A DNA stretch of 64,000 nt from NCBI RefSeq assembly GCF_901709675.1, contig NC_051095.1, positions 27,737,456 through 27,801,455 on the forward strand, in the 5' to 3' direction. The notes under the pieces are model-generated. The model worked only from the letters and a program-made list of their open reading frames with translations. It was not told the DNA's origin and searched no databases. This document shows, in pieces, positions 45,690 through 57,639 of this stretch. Made by a program: the position numbers and the translations under genes. Every line of letters begins with the position of its first letter. Within the stretch, counting starts at the first letter, position 1. The DNA is from Syngnathus acus. Its lineage: Eukaryota; Chordata; Actinopteri; Syngnathiformes; Syngnathidae.

Positions 45690-48265
45690 CATCATCATCA
45701 TCGGCGGTCACTCGGGACGAGTATGGCTGTCTTCTTCTCAGGGTCGTCTACTTGTGGGTCCGCAGGTGGGCGTAGAGGCCGATCCGGGATCCACATATTT
45801 TTGTGCAGTGTGAGCAGGGGAAAGTGGTGGTGGGTTGTGGTCGTGCTGGAGCCTGTTTTTGTCTTTCCTTACGGAATTGTCGTTTGGTTTCTGCGACACG
45901 GTGGAGTTCCTTTTCGTGATGTGCTGCACCTTCTTGCACCGATGCCCTCCAGCAGTTCCTGTTCAAGGCGATGCGCTCCCAGTCCTGAGATGTTATTTGG
46001 AATTTCTTGAGATTGGTCTTGAGGTTGTCCTTAAAACGTTTCTTTTGCCCGCCCGAGGCTCGCGGACCTCTCTCCAGCTGGGAGTATAACATCTGTTTGG
46101 GGAGGCGGGTGTCAGCCATGCAGATGAGATGTCCTGTCCATCGGAGTTGGTGCTGCATTATTAAAGTGGTGATGCTTGGTATCCTGGCTTCCTCCAGAAC
46201 GCTGATGTCTGTGCGTCTGTCCTCCCATTTGATCCTGAGTATTTTCCTCAAGGTTCTCTGGTGGTGTTGTTCAAGAGCTCTTAGGTGCCTGCTGTAGGTT
46301 GTCCATGATTCTGCCCCATAAAGTAAGGTGGGGAGAACCACAGCTTTGTAAACCAGGAGCTCGGTGTCAACCCGGAGGTCTCTGTCTTCAAAGACTCTTT
46401 TCCGGAGTCTGGCATACGCTCTGGCACAGCTCAGGCGATGGTTGACCTCAGAGTCAATGTCCGCTTTGGAGGAGAGAAGGCAGCCGAGGTAGGGGAAGTG
46501 GTGAACATATTCAAGTGCAGTGTTGTCCACATTTATGATGGGTGGAGTAGATGGCTGGTTGGGTGGGGGTGGATGTAGCACCTGGGTCTTCTTGATGTTC
46601 ACGTTCAGACCCAGGGCTCTGTATGACTTAGCGAAGGAGTTCAGGATGCCCTGGAGGTCTTCCGCAGAGTGTGCTGCAATGGCATTATCGTCTGCATACT
46701 GGAGCTCCACGACCGTGGTGGTTCTGATCTTAGTTTTGGTTTTGAACCTGTTAAGGTTGAAGAGCCTGCCATCAGTTCTGTACCAAATTGGGATTCCGTG
46801 TGGTAGTTCTTCGTCGATGAGGTAGAGTATGGCGGCAATGAAGACAGAGACCAGGGTGGGTGCAATGATGCATCCCTGTTTGACCCCTGTCTCTACAGTG
46901 AAAGGCTCAGTCAAGGAGCTGTTGTTGGGCACTGTGGCTGTCATTCCGTCATGTAATAATCGCAGTATTCTGACGTATTTATCCGGGCAACCATACCTCA
47001 GAAGGATGCTCCATAGGGCCTGGCGATCCACCGTGTCAAAGGCCTTTGTCAGGTCTATGAAAGCCGTGAACAAAGGCTGTTTATGCTCACGGCATTTCTC
47101 CTGGAGTTGGCGTGCTGTAAAAATCATGTCTGCAGTGCCTCTAGATGGGCGAAAACCGCACTGCGATTCTGGGAGAACTTCCTCAGACAGTGGCAGTAGG
47201 CGATTGGCAAGAACACGAGCAAGTACTTTGCCAACTGTTGAAAGGAGCGAGATGCCCCTATAGTTTCCGCAATCCGCTTTGTCCCCTTTCTTGAAAATGG
47301 TCACTATCAGAGCATCCCTGTGCTCCGAGGGGATTATTTCTTTTTCCCAGACCTTCAGAAAGAGGGAATGGAGGTGGCGCTGGAGCTCTAGTCCACCTTC
47401 CTTTAGGACCTCAGCTGGGATCCCATCTGGCCCAGAGGCCTTGTTGTTCTTCAGGCTCCTGATGGCATCTTGGACTTCTGCTAAAGTGGGAGGTTCAACC
47501 ATGTCTTCCCTGATGGGACTCTGAGGGATGTGACTGAGGAAATCTGACTGAGTTGTGCTGTCACGGTTGAGGAGTTCCTGAAAGTGCTCTCTCCACCGGT
47601 TGTTTATGGACTCATTGTCCTTCAACAGCTCCTGCCCGTCTTTAGAGCGTAGGGGTTTTTGGCCGCGATGGCTTGGGCCGTAGACAGCCTTAGTAGCGCT
47701 GAAAAAGCCTCTGGTGTCACCAGAGTCTGCCAAACTCTGGATTTCCAGTGCCCTTTCTGTCCACCAGAAGTTTTTAATCTGTGTCACCTGGCTCTGGACG
47801 TCAGCCTTGGCTCTGGAGTGAGCCTGTCTCTTTGCTTTGTAGGTGATGTCATTTTGCCAGACACGAAAGGTTTCCCTTTTCTTGGAGATGAGCTGTTCTA
47901 TCTCTGTGTCGTTCTCATCAAACCAGTCCTGATGCTTTCTGGCTTTCTTGTACCCGAGAGTGGCACTGCAGGTGTCGAGGATGGAAGACTTGAGCAGGCT
48001 CCAGTGTTCTTCAATGTCCTCAGGGTATTCCTGATTGAGGCTTTCTCCAAGAGAGGCCTGAAACAGCTGCAGGGCGGCAGTTTTGTTCAGGGTCTCAAGG
48101 CTCAGCTTCTTTTGCAGTCTCCTCTTCCTCTTGAGTCTGATGGACATCGTGGATCGTATCAGGCGGTAATCTGTCCAGCAGGCCTCTGAATCCATCATGG
48201 CTTTTGTGATGCTCACGTCGCGCTGATCCCTGGCTCTGACAATGACATAGTCAATAAGATGCCAT
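45690..48265 (-). CDS. LINE polyprotein, 5'-truncated but open, with C-terminal zinc finger
   Basis: The minus-strand frame is open from the 5' junction (48265) to a stop at 45748, about 839 codons. It begins in the last part of an apurinic endonuclease (HLIDYVIVRARDQRDV, WTDYRLI). Reverse transcriptase motifs follow: NKASGPDGIPAEVLKEG, FIDLTKAFDTVDRQALW, TGVKQGCIIAPTL and LQYADDNAIAAH. A thumb region (LLYGAESWTTY, LRWTGHLI) and a C2H2-type finger (CSHCTKICGSRIGLYAHL) end the protein. About 55 bases of 3' UTR and a (GAT)n tail follow. The tail suggests the RTE group, but the clade is uncertain. The absence of stops suggests a recent insertion. Confidence 0.8.
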
Positions 48266-48335
<70 letters not shown>

Positions 48336-48363
48336 ACGCACACACAAACACACACACACACAC
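48266..48363. repeat. (CA)n microsatellite, right of a LINE
   Basis: About 49 CA units with a few CG interruptions, at the 5' end of the LINE. See the matching run at 45631-45689. Confidence 0.97.
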
Positions 48364-49665
48364 CCTCAACCAGTACATTGACGCTGAAATCATGATCATC
48401 AGATGATATTAACTTTTACGATTAAAACAATTCAATGGTATCTCAAATAATAGCTTAACTATTAGAATGAGATCTCAAATTGTTGTCTTTCCTCGTCACC
48501 ATTTGTCTGTTGCCTTATCTGGCTTATCTGCTTCAGACAGACGGGTCTCACTATTGATTCCTGTTCATTCTTTTGTGAGGCAGAGACTCTACTGGCATCA
48601 TTGTTGTCTCCACTCTGTTTTTCATCCCTTCATAATTCTCTTTCGGGATAATGGAGGCAATTCACATGCACAGTGCATCTTCATCTTGCTGTAAATACAA
48701 ATGGTTAAAACAATATACTCTTATAAAGAGAGCAATTTTTTTGTAGTAACCTAAAGCACATTTTTTGTAATAATTCGCTATTTTTGTAAAACATGTCACA
48801 CAAATAAGGAAACCTTTCACCAAATTTAAAAAAAAATCAGAGTTCTCTTGTAAATTCAAGTAAGTTTTGCTCAATGTTACAACCGGCTTAGCTCGTGTGG
48901 TGAATTCTCTTCGATGTTCTGCTGGTCTCCAAGATCAAACGGTGCATAGGTGGCTGGCTCAGGGAAGGAAAACTTCAGTGACACACGGCTGATTGGGGAA
49001 AGATTTTATTCAACCGATGTCAGAATTGAAGTGTCTCTCTCTAGCCAAACAAAGAAGCCCCCCTGTCTTCTCCCGCTGTCTTATACCCCGTGCCCCCCCT
49101 TACTCGGGCGCACGCACACGAGGGCTGCTGGATGTCCTCTGACCCCCCAGCCTGCCTTGTTGATTCTAACCAAATGGCCGATTCCTGAATCCTGGTGCCA
49201 GGAAGTCTGCCTTCCTGGCCCAGGCCCCATAAAATACCATGCACGCGTGACCTAGTCACCTCTAAGCTTAGAAATGAAATATACATTGCATGAGACCTAA
49301 ATAAAAATAGACTACACTCGGCAAGAGGAAAGTAACACAGGCCATGATGGAGTGTGGTTGAATTGAGTGAACAAATCATTTGTTATACACTGATTAATGA
49401 AGTTGTCAAAAGGGTCAAAATGAGTTTACAAAACTAGTGTCTCAATGAGCATCTTAAAACGTCTTAAAATAAAACACCAACAATCAGAATAAAATAAAAC
49501 CTCTCGGAAGAGATATTTAAACTATGACCTCTGAAAAAAGGCCAAAAAAGCAACAAAAGAAAATTCAAAATGGCTGACCTCCTCTTTGGCATGGGGCTTT
49601 GAGAGACTTTTTTGCAGGTCTGTCTGTGGCTGTTATATATGCCTCAATTTCTTTTTCCTAGGTTT
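48364..49665. other. No gene recognised; possible LTR-like block
   Basis: Bases 48930-49340 are richer in GC than their surroundings and contain TTATACCCCGTGCC and ATAAAATACC motifs. Termini and duplications could not be found, so an LTR is only a guess. The rest shows only short, motif-free frames. Confidence 0.35.
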
Positions 49666-50810
49666 TGGCGAAATGTACAACCAGGGCTTTTTCTGTGATT
49701 TTTTTGGGGGATGTTGCTGAGCCACAAAATAACTCTTGTCACAACCACAAAATAAACTAATAAAATATTGTTGATTTTGCCAGGCTGTTTAGACCTTGCG
49801 GCTCGGTGACACACTGGGTAGCACGTCCGCCTCACAGTTAGGAGGGTGCGGGTTCGATTCCACCTCCGGCCCTCCCTGTGTGGAGTTTGCATGTTCTCCC
49901 CGGGCCCGCGTGGGTTTTCTCCGGGCACTCCGGTTTCCTCCCACATCCCAAAAACATGCTTGGTAGGCCGATTGAAGACTCCAAATTGTCCCTAGGTGTG
50001 AGTGCGAGTGCAAATGGTTGTTTGTCTCTGTGTGCCCTGCGATTGGCTGGCAACCGGTTCAGGGTGTCCCCCGCCTACTGCCCGATGACGGCTGGGATAG
50101 GCTCCAGCACACCCGCGACCCCCGTGGGGACTAAGCGGTTCAGAAAATGGATGGATGGATGTTTAGACCTTCAAAGTTAGCATTGTTTTCTTGGCAAGAT
50201 GTGTGTTGTCATGGGAACAGTGTTTTGCAAAAACTCACCAACTTTGTGTTTTATTATCATGAAGGCCTAAACTATCTTCCAAGCAAATATAAGTAGATCT
50301 GGTAAACCCGCTTGAAGAAAAACATCAAAGAATGAGTTTCAAGACTAAGTGATAAAACCTCTATGGGGACTTCTTTCATATATATGACCTCTATAAATGC
50401 AGAAAATGGAGCCAATTTGAGAAAACAATAATAATGTTGGACTTTCTGTTAGGTTTAGCCAATAGGTCTGTTTGTAGGGCTGCTACACCATACCACCAAA
50501 ATGTCATATCTCTCGGTGGAACATTCAACCAGGGCTGCTTTGTTAAAATTTTGTAGAAGGTGCTACTGAGCTGAATTAATAAATAATTGATGATTTTGTC
50601 AGCCTTGATGGGTGTGGAACGTTTTTGTGCATTTTTAGACCCTCAACATAGCGGTTATTTTCTCGGAAAACTCTGCATTGTCACAGCAACAGCTTTTTGA
50701 AAAAACTCCAGAACTCTGTTTTAGCAACATGAAGGCCTAAAATCTCTTTCTAGCAAATATTAAGTAGATCTGGTTGACCCACTAGGAGAAAAACATCAAA
50801 GAATAATACA
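49666..50810. repeat. Diverged tandem duplication, one unit split by a SINE
   Basis: Text around ACAACCAGGGCT (49675), TTTAGACCTTCAAAG (50162) and GAAGGCCTAAACTATCTTCC (50261) recurs as CAACCAGGGCTGC (50528), TTTAGACCCTCAACA (50634) and GAAGGCCTAAAATCTCTTTC (50731). Without the SINE the period is about 470 bp. No protein is readable. Confidence 0.65.
49798..50161 (+). mobile_element. tRNA-headed SINE with (TGGA)n tail
   Basis: A perfect 10-bp duplication TTTAGACCTT lies at 49788-49797 and 50162-50171. The head has an A-box-like CTGGGTAGCACG and a B box GGTTCGATTCC (49851-49861), as in tRNA-derived pol III promoters. The body contains GTTTGCATGTTCTCCCC and GGCTGGGATAGGCTCCAGCA, found in a very common fish repeat. 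It ends AAAATGGATGGATGGATG. The clear duplication suggests a fairly young insertion. Confidence 0.85.
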
Positions 50811-51040
50811 TTTAGTTCCTGTAACCAGTAGGAGGCACTGCCACTACGATGAAAAATAAGTTTGGAGATGTATTCAGGCCTAGACTATCATCAAATGTGC
50901 CGACTTTTAAGATAGGAAAGTGTGGGTAATGTTACAACAGCTTTTAAAGTCGAAGCTATGCTGAAGAGACTGCAGGCGCAGCGGCAAAGGTGGGGGACGT
51001 CCACTGTTTATCAACATAAGATGGTGCAACCTGGAACATC

Positions 51041-52439
51041 AAAGTCAAAGTCAAAGTCAGCTTTATTGTCAATCCCTTCATATGTCAAGACACACAAAGA
51101 AACCGAAATTCCGTTTCCTCCATCCCACGGTGACGAGACATACAAGTAGGCGACACAAAACAAAAACAAGAAGGCACAAACCATAAATAATAAATAATAA
51201 ATAAAATAAAATGAGCGATGAATAAAAACAGACCAATAACCCATTGAATATGAGGGGCAAAACCGAGCCAGTGAGCATACAGCAAGAACAGGACGCTACG
51301 CTGAAAGGGGGAGCGAGTTCAGGATCCTAACAGCCTGGAGTACGAAGCTGTTGGAAAGTCTGGTGGTGCGGGAGCGCAGGCTCCTGTACCGCCTCCCAGA
51401 GGGCAGAAGTTCAAACAAAGAGTGAGCGGGGTGACTCACATCACTCACAATCTTGGTCGCCTTGCGAGTGAGATGGGAGGTGTAAATGTCCTTCAAGGAG
51501 GGGAGAGAAGCACCAATAGTCTTACTAGCCGTTTTCACAATGCGCTGCAGGGCCTTCAAGTCTTGGTCAGTGCAGCTGCCACCCCAGACAGCAATACAGC
51601 TGGAGAGGACGCTCTCAATGGTGCCGCGGTAAAAAGTAGTCATGATGGCCGGAGGAGTCCCCGCTCGCCTGAGTTTCCGAAGGAAGTACAGGCGGCGCTG
51701 GGCCTTCTTCGCCAGCGACGCGGTGTTGGTGGACCAGGAGAGATCCTCACTGATGTGCACCCCCAGGAACCTGGCGCTGCTCACTCTCTCCACCACAGCA
51801 CCGTCGATGGTCAGCGGCAGGTGTTGGGCGTGACCCTTCCGGAAGTCAACGACAATCTCCTTGGTCTTGTCGACGTTCAGCAGGAGGTTGTTGTCCCTGC
51901 ACCACGCGGTCAGAAGGTCAACCTCCAGCCTGTATGGAGTCTCGTCTCCCTTGGTGATGAGACCCACCAGAGTCGTGTCGTCAGCAAACTTCACTATGCG
52001 GTTGCCGCTGCAGGTGGCAGCGCAGTCATGCGTCAGGAGGGTGAAGAGCAGCGGACTGAGCACGCAGCCTTGGGGGGCCCCTGTGCTCAGCGTGATGCTG
52101 GCGGAGATCTTGTCGCCAACACGTACCACCTGTGGCCTCTGACAGAGGAAGTCCAGTAGCCAGTTGCAGAGGCCGGTACTGAGGCCCAGCTTGTCAAGTT
52201 TGCTGATGAGACGCTGCGGCACAATGGTGTTGAAGGCAGAACTGAAGTCCACAAACAGCAACCTCACATACGAGTCCTTCCCCTCCAGGTGGGTGAGGGC
52301 CGAGTGGAGGGCAGAGCAGATGGCATCCTCAGAGGACCGTTTGGCTCGGTACGCAAACTGGAAGGGGTCAATGGTGGGAGGGAGAACTGACCGGATGTGC
52401 TCCAAGACAAGCCGCTCAAAGCACTTCATGACGATGGGC
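51041..52439 (-). pseudogene. L2-like LINE ('LINE C'), 5'-truncated, RT mostly open
   Basis: The minus-strand frame 52429-51296 is open for 377 codons from [55 protein letters not shown] and the thumb [13 protein letters not shown]. The 3' UTR ends at 51041 in TTTGACTTTGACTTTG. The protein is close to LINE D at 59398-61475. It interrupts LINE A within the endonuclease. No clear target duplication was seen. The truncation removes the endonuclease and the start of the RT. Confidence 0.8.
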
Positions 52440-52756
52440 TACTGTGAAGGAGATTGTATGCAACAGAGACATCGAGTTGGTGACGGTAGGACTCTGACTG
52501 TACTACATGACCAGAGAGTTTTCCCACGCCATTTCTGTTTGTGTTTACATCCCTCTGCATGCATATGCTGAAACGCATGTGACATTATCCACTCCACCAA
52601 ATTGAAGCTGCTAACACAACACCCGGTCGCCTTCATCGTCTTCTCTGGGGACTTTAACCATGTCAATGTTGACTCAACATTACCAAACTTTAACCAGTTT
52701 GGAAAATGCCCCACCAGGAAGAACAGAACTTTAGACCTCCTGTACACCTACACTGC

Positions 52757-55700
52757 CACTCATTCAAGATTCAAGATTCAAGAGTTTTTATTCGCCATGT
52801 TTGAGCGTGCCAAACAAGGAATTTGACTTCGGTAAAACACACCCTCTGTTCAACATATAGGTGACTAACAACACTCAGGACATGTGAATAATGGCAAAAA
52901 CAGTGTAGACAAATTCAAAAGGTGTGAAGAGCAGGATGTTATTGCACAGTAATGCCTCTGAGACTCTATGAGTGGTGTGAGTTCATCAGAGCAACAGCCT
53001 GGGGGAAGAAGCTGTCTCTGTGTCTGCTGGTTTTGGCGTACCGAGCTCTATAACGCCGTCCGGAGGGGAGTAGTTCAAACAGACTGCAACCTGGGTGAGA
53101 AGGGTCTGTAGAGATGTTCCTTGCACGTTTCCTGGTCCTGGACAGGTACAAGTCTTGGATAGATGGGAGGTTGATTCCAATGATCTTTTCTGCAGTCCTG
53201 ATTGTCCGTTGCAGTCTGTGCTTGTCTTGTTTGGAGGCTGATCCAAACCAGACAGTGATGGAGGTGCAGAGGACAGACTGGATGATGGCAGTGTAGAAGG
53301 TCTTCAGAAGCTCTCGCGGCAGGTTGAACTTCTTGAGCTGTCTCAGGAAGTACAGCCTCTGCTGGGCCTTCTTCCGGACAGAGTCGATGTGGCCGGTCCA
53401 TTTCAGGTCCCGGGAGATTGTGGTTCCCAGGAACTTGAAGGTGTCTGTGGAGAGAATAGTATTACTGCGGATAGTGAGGGGTAAAAGTGGTGAAGGGTCT
53501 CGCCTGAAATCCACTGTCATCTCCACGGTCTTGAGCGGGTTCAGCTCCAGATGGTTTTGGTTGCACCAGTGGACCAGCCGCTCCACCTCCTGTCGCAGTC
53601 TCATCACCGTCCTGGATCAGTCCGATGAGAGTGGTGTCGTCTGCATACTTCAGGAGCTTCACAGGAGAGTCATCTGAGGAGAAATCATTGGTGTAGAGAG
53701 AGAAGAGCAGTGGGGAGAGGACGCACCCCTGAGGGGCTCCAGTATTGGTGGTCCGGGTGTCAGATGTGATGCCCCCCAGCCTCACACGCTGTCTCCTGTT
53801 GGTCAGGAAGCTGGTGATTCACTGACAGGTGGGGGCAGGCACCGCAAGCTGGATGAGCTTCTGTTGGAGGATGTCAGGAGCGATGGTGTTGAACGCCGAG
53901 CTGAAGTCCACGAACAGGATCCTGGCGTACGTTCCTGGGGTGTCCAGGTGGTGCAGGATGTAGTGCAGTCCCATGTTGACCGCATCATCCACTGACCTGT
54001 TTGCCCGGTAGGCAAACTGGAGGGGGTCAAGCAGGGGGCCCGTGACCTCCTTCAGGTGGTTCAGCACTAACCTCTCGAAAGATTTCATGACCACAGATGT
54101 CAGTGCGACGGGTCTATAGTCATTCAAACCTGTGATGGCGGGCTTCTTGGCCACTGGAACGATGGTGGAGCTCTTGAAGCACGAGGGCACCTCACACAGC
54201 TCCAGAGAACGGTTGAAGATCCGTGCAAAGGTGGGCGCCAGCTGCTCAGCGCAGACTTTCAAGCAGGAAGGTGACACGCCGTCTGGGCCCGGTGCCTTCC
54301 TGGTCTTTTGTCTCCGGAACATCTGGCGCACTTCCTCCTCGCAGACCTGGAGTGCGGGCCCGGCCTCTGCAAGAGAGAGAGTGGGTGACAACGATGATAG
54401 AGGTGTGGACAGAGCAGTTGTGGGGAGAGGTGAGTATGTAGATTGTGCTGCAGGAAGTCCCGTTGTGTGGGAGGACCGATCAAACCTGCAGTAGAACTTA
54501 TTTAGCTGGTTAGCAAGCCTTGGGCTCTCCACAGGACGGGGGGTTCGTTTCTTGTAGCCCGTGATGCTCTGCAGACCTTTCCACACTGTTGAGGGATCAG
54601 GATTGGCAGAGAGGTGTCTCTTCAGGTTCTCCCCGTAACACCTCCTGGCTTTCCTGACCTCTCGGTTCAGTGTGTTTCTGGTCTGCCTGAACAGGTCGCG
54701 GTCGCCGCTCCTGTAGGCCTCCTCCTTGACTTTGCGCAGCCTCCTGAGGTTCGGTGTAAACCAAGGTTTGTCGTTGTTGTACGTGCAGAAGGTCTTAGTC
54801 TGCACACACAGATCCTCACAAAAACTGATGTATGATGTGACAGTGTCAGTGAGTTCATGCAAGTCTGAAGTTGCAGCTTCGAAAGCTCCCCAATCGGTGC
54901 AGTCAAAGCAGGCTTGGAGGTCCTGCCTTGACTCCACTGTCCACTTCCTCACAGTCCTCACCACAGGCTTAGAAGTTTTTAGTTTCTGCCTGTAGGCCGG
55001 GATCAGATGAACTAGACAGTGGTCCGAGAGTCCTAAAGCTGCACGAGCCGCAGAGTGGTATGCATCCTTGATCACGGTGTAGCAGTGGTCCAGAGTCTGT
55101 GCCCCTCTGGTGGAACATGTTACGTGCTGTCTGTATCTGGGGAGTTCGTGTGCGAGGTTCGCCCTGTTAAGATCACCCAGAACAATGATTAGTGAGTTTG
55201 GTAGAAGTTTCTCCATGTCTGTTACCTGGTCAGCCAGCATCTGCGTGGCTTCACTCGCACGTGCGTGTGGTGGGATGTAAACAGCCGCCATGACGATTGA
55301 GGAGAACTCCCGTGGTGAATAGAACGGCCGGCAGTTTATGAAAAGTGTTTCTAGGAGAGGGCTGCAAAACTCTTTCAACACCGTGACATCAGTACACCAA
55401 CGTTCATTAATGTAGAAACAGAGACCACCTCCCTTTGATTTTCCGGAGAGCTCCGCGCTGCGATCTGCTCGCGTTAGCCTGAAGCCCGTTAGCTCCACGG
55501 CGTGGTGGGGCGTTCGTTCGCTGAGCCACGTTTCCACAAAGCACAGCGCGGCGGATCTGCTGAAGTCCGTGTTCCTTGAAGTGAGGAGCAGCAGTTCGTC
55601 CATCTTGTTCGCCAGGGAGCGGACATTCGCCAGATGAATTGACGGTAGGGCAGAACGGAACCCTCTCTGCCTCAGCCTTACGAGTGCTCCGGCACGTTTT

Positions 55701-55968
55701 CCGCGCCGCCGTCGTCGTGCTAGCTTGTACAGCACCGCCGCTCCGGCTAGAATCTCCGACAAACAGTCTGAATCGAAGAGAACAGGAGAGAAAATACCAG
55801 AAGAAGACTGTCCGATGTTTAACAGCCCTTCTCTCGTAAAAGTGATCCGGGATGGACAGCAGAGGACACAGAAAACACACAAAATAAGACAAATAAACAG
55901 AGAGCGACTCACCGTGGCTGCCATCCGCGGCGCCATCATATGACGTCATCTGACTCATCTGCTCCCAT
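52757..55968 (-). pseudogene. L2-like LINE ('LINE B'), nearly full length, two lesions
   Basis: From ATG 55939 the frame is open for 706 codons: an N-terminal hydrophobic stretch, then endonuclease (LANVRSLANKMDE, CFVETWL, GKSKGGGLCFYINERWC, IVLGDLN, LGLSDHCLVHLIP) and RT ([29 protein letters not shown]). A TGA at 53819-53821 stands where related LINEs have Trp; reading continues in frame ([30 protein letters not shown]). It then needs one frameshift near 53605 before the last 213 codons (HWCNQNHLELNPLKTVEM to the end). The 3' end is three ATTCAAG-type units at 52757. It is inserted in LINE A. Confidence 0.85.
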
Positions 55969-56071
55969 TGGAAATAACCTGGTTCTGCTCACACCTCATT
56001 ACAAGCCAAAGATCTAGAGACAGTCCACAACCATACACTCCTTCAGTGAATGGTCTCCTAAGGCAGTAGAG

Positions 56072-56487
56072 TGTCACGTTCCTGCGTCACCTGACTTCCA
56101 GCCAAGCCCCAATCAAGGAATTGCCAGCACCTGCTACAGCTCGTTAGGTTCCCTACTTAACCTCTGTGTATTCTGCCAGTGGTTGTCAGTTCGTCTACTT
56201 ACCCTGCCCGTGACACCGCTGCCTTTTTGTCCCCTGAACGATCTCTGTTGCCAACTGCTTCTGTAAACTGACCGACCACGCCTTGATTGCCGCCTGCCCC
56301 GACTACTTGCTTGTACGCTTCTGCTCGCCACCTGTCTCGACAACCTGCCTGCCTCCGACTACGACTACGCGCTGTGCTCTGCTGCTCAGCCACGCCAGAC
56401 CGCAAGCCCAGCGTTCCACTTCCCCTTTCCCCCTTTTTCAATAAAGGATCATGTTGCACTTGGTCGCCCTGTCTCTGTTCCGTGACA
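56072..56487 (+). mobile_element. Solo LTR of the gag-only element's family
   Basis: It begins TGTCACGTTCCTGCG and ends TTCCGTGACA, with a perfect 5-bp duplication TAGAG at 56067-56071 and 56488-56492. Sequence such as CCTGCTACAGCTCGTTAGGT and CAATAAAGGATCATGTTGCA matches the minus strand of the LTRs at 42942 and 45125. It lacks their 47-bp array. It lies inside LINE A, so it is younger than that LINE. Confidence 0.9.
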
Positions 56488-56872
56488 TAGAGGCTCTGAG
56501 GGACTGCTTTGAATCCACTGAAAGGGACGTCCTGCAGGAACCACATGGTGAAGACTTTGAGGGTGTCATACAGGGCACTACTGACTACCTAAACTTCTGA
56601 AGAGATGTTGTGATCCCCATTAAAATTGTATACTACTTCTCTAACAAAAAGCTCTGGGTCACCAGTGATGTCAAGGACGTTCTTAACAGGAAGAAGAGGA
56701 CATTTAAAAATGGAGACAAAGACAAACTGAAGTATGTACAGGGGTGACTCAAGGTCCAGCTGAGAGAAACGAAGGAAGAGTACAGAAGAAAAGTGGAAGA
56801 AAAGCTGCAGGGGACCAACATTAGGAAGGTCTGGGATAGCGTGCAAAACATCACAGGCTACAGGAAGAAAGT

Positions 56873-56975
56873 CACAGTCAAAGTCTGCTTTATTGTCAAT
56901 TCCTTCACATGTCAAGACATACAAAGAGATCGAAATTGCGTTTCCTACTATCCCACGGTGGAGACAAGACATAGA
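56873..56975 (-). mobile_element. L2-like LINE 3'-end scrap
   Basis: AGTCAAAGTCTGCTTTATTG and CACATGTCAAGACATACAAA are the reverse complement of the LINE C/D 3' terminus. About 100 bp, placed within the coding text of LINE A. Confidence 0.75.
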
Positions 56976-57639
56976 CACAACAGAGTATTGATCCGCTGCA
57001 GGGTGACAGAAGTGGGAGATGCTGATGCTGAGAGAACCAACCAGCTAAATCTGCTTTATAATAGGTTCAATACTCCAACACACAACCGACTTCCCACCCT
57101 TTACACCCCCATCACCTTTGACTGCAGAGCCCCCAGACCCACCACACCCATGGACAGTTTAAACCCCATACCTGCCAGAGTGGACATCCCAATTCAATTC
57201 AATCATCACCATGGACACTTCAACCTTCTACTCCCAACTCACTCAAGGGAGCAGCGAGCTGAAGAGGCTGCGCCCAAGGAAAGCAGCGGGCCAGGACAAG
57301 GCCTCCTCTGCTGAACTGGGGGAGCCACTTCAATGAATGTCCAACCAGAGCCTGCAACTGGGGAGGGTCATCCTGCTCTGGAAGGCATCATGTCTCATCC
57401 CAAGTCCCAAAACAAAACACCCCAGGGATCTGTGTGACTTCAGACCCTTGGCACTAACATCCCACATCATGAAGACCTTTAAACGGCTGCTGCTTCATAT
57501 CCTCAGACCCCAGTTCCACTAGACACTGCATCTACTGCAGTTTGGATACCAGCAGAAGGTGGGCATGAAGGATGCCATCATCTAATTGTTAAACAGGGCT
57601 TACGCTCATTTGGACAAGGAGAGCGGTGCTGTGCGAATC

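Larger units (their letters stand above)
50920..57635 (+). pseudogene. Old L2-like LINE ('LINE A'), split by four insertions
   Basis: Coding pieces join across insertions. KGGGRPLFINIRWCNLEH (about 50985-51040) is followed after LINE C by endonuclease text from 52441 (TVKEIV, FSHAISVCVYIPLHAYAE, VFSGDFNHVNVDSTLPNF). After LINE B come NLVLLTPHYKPKI (about 55977) and, after a solo LTR, EALRDCFESTERDV (about 56492). Past a LINE 3' scrap (56873-56975) the reverse transcriptase begins (LRKAAGPDKASS about 57277, FRPLALTSHIMKTF about 57440) and stops near HLDKESGAV (about 57630). The C-terminal half is missing. Confidence 0.7.

Noticed and set aside
49798-49870. Functional tRNA gene (A- and B-box-like motifs)
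   Set aside because: No cloverleaf with acceptor and anticodon stems is present, and the segment is the head of a 364-bp SINE with its own target duplication.
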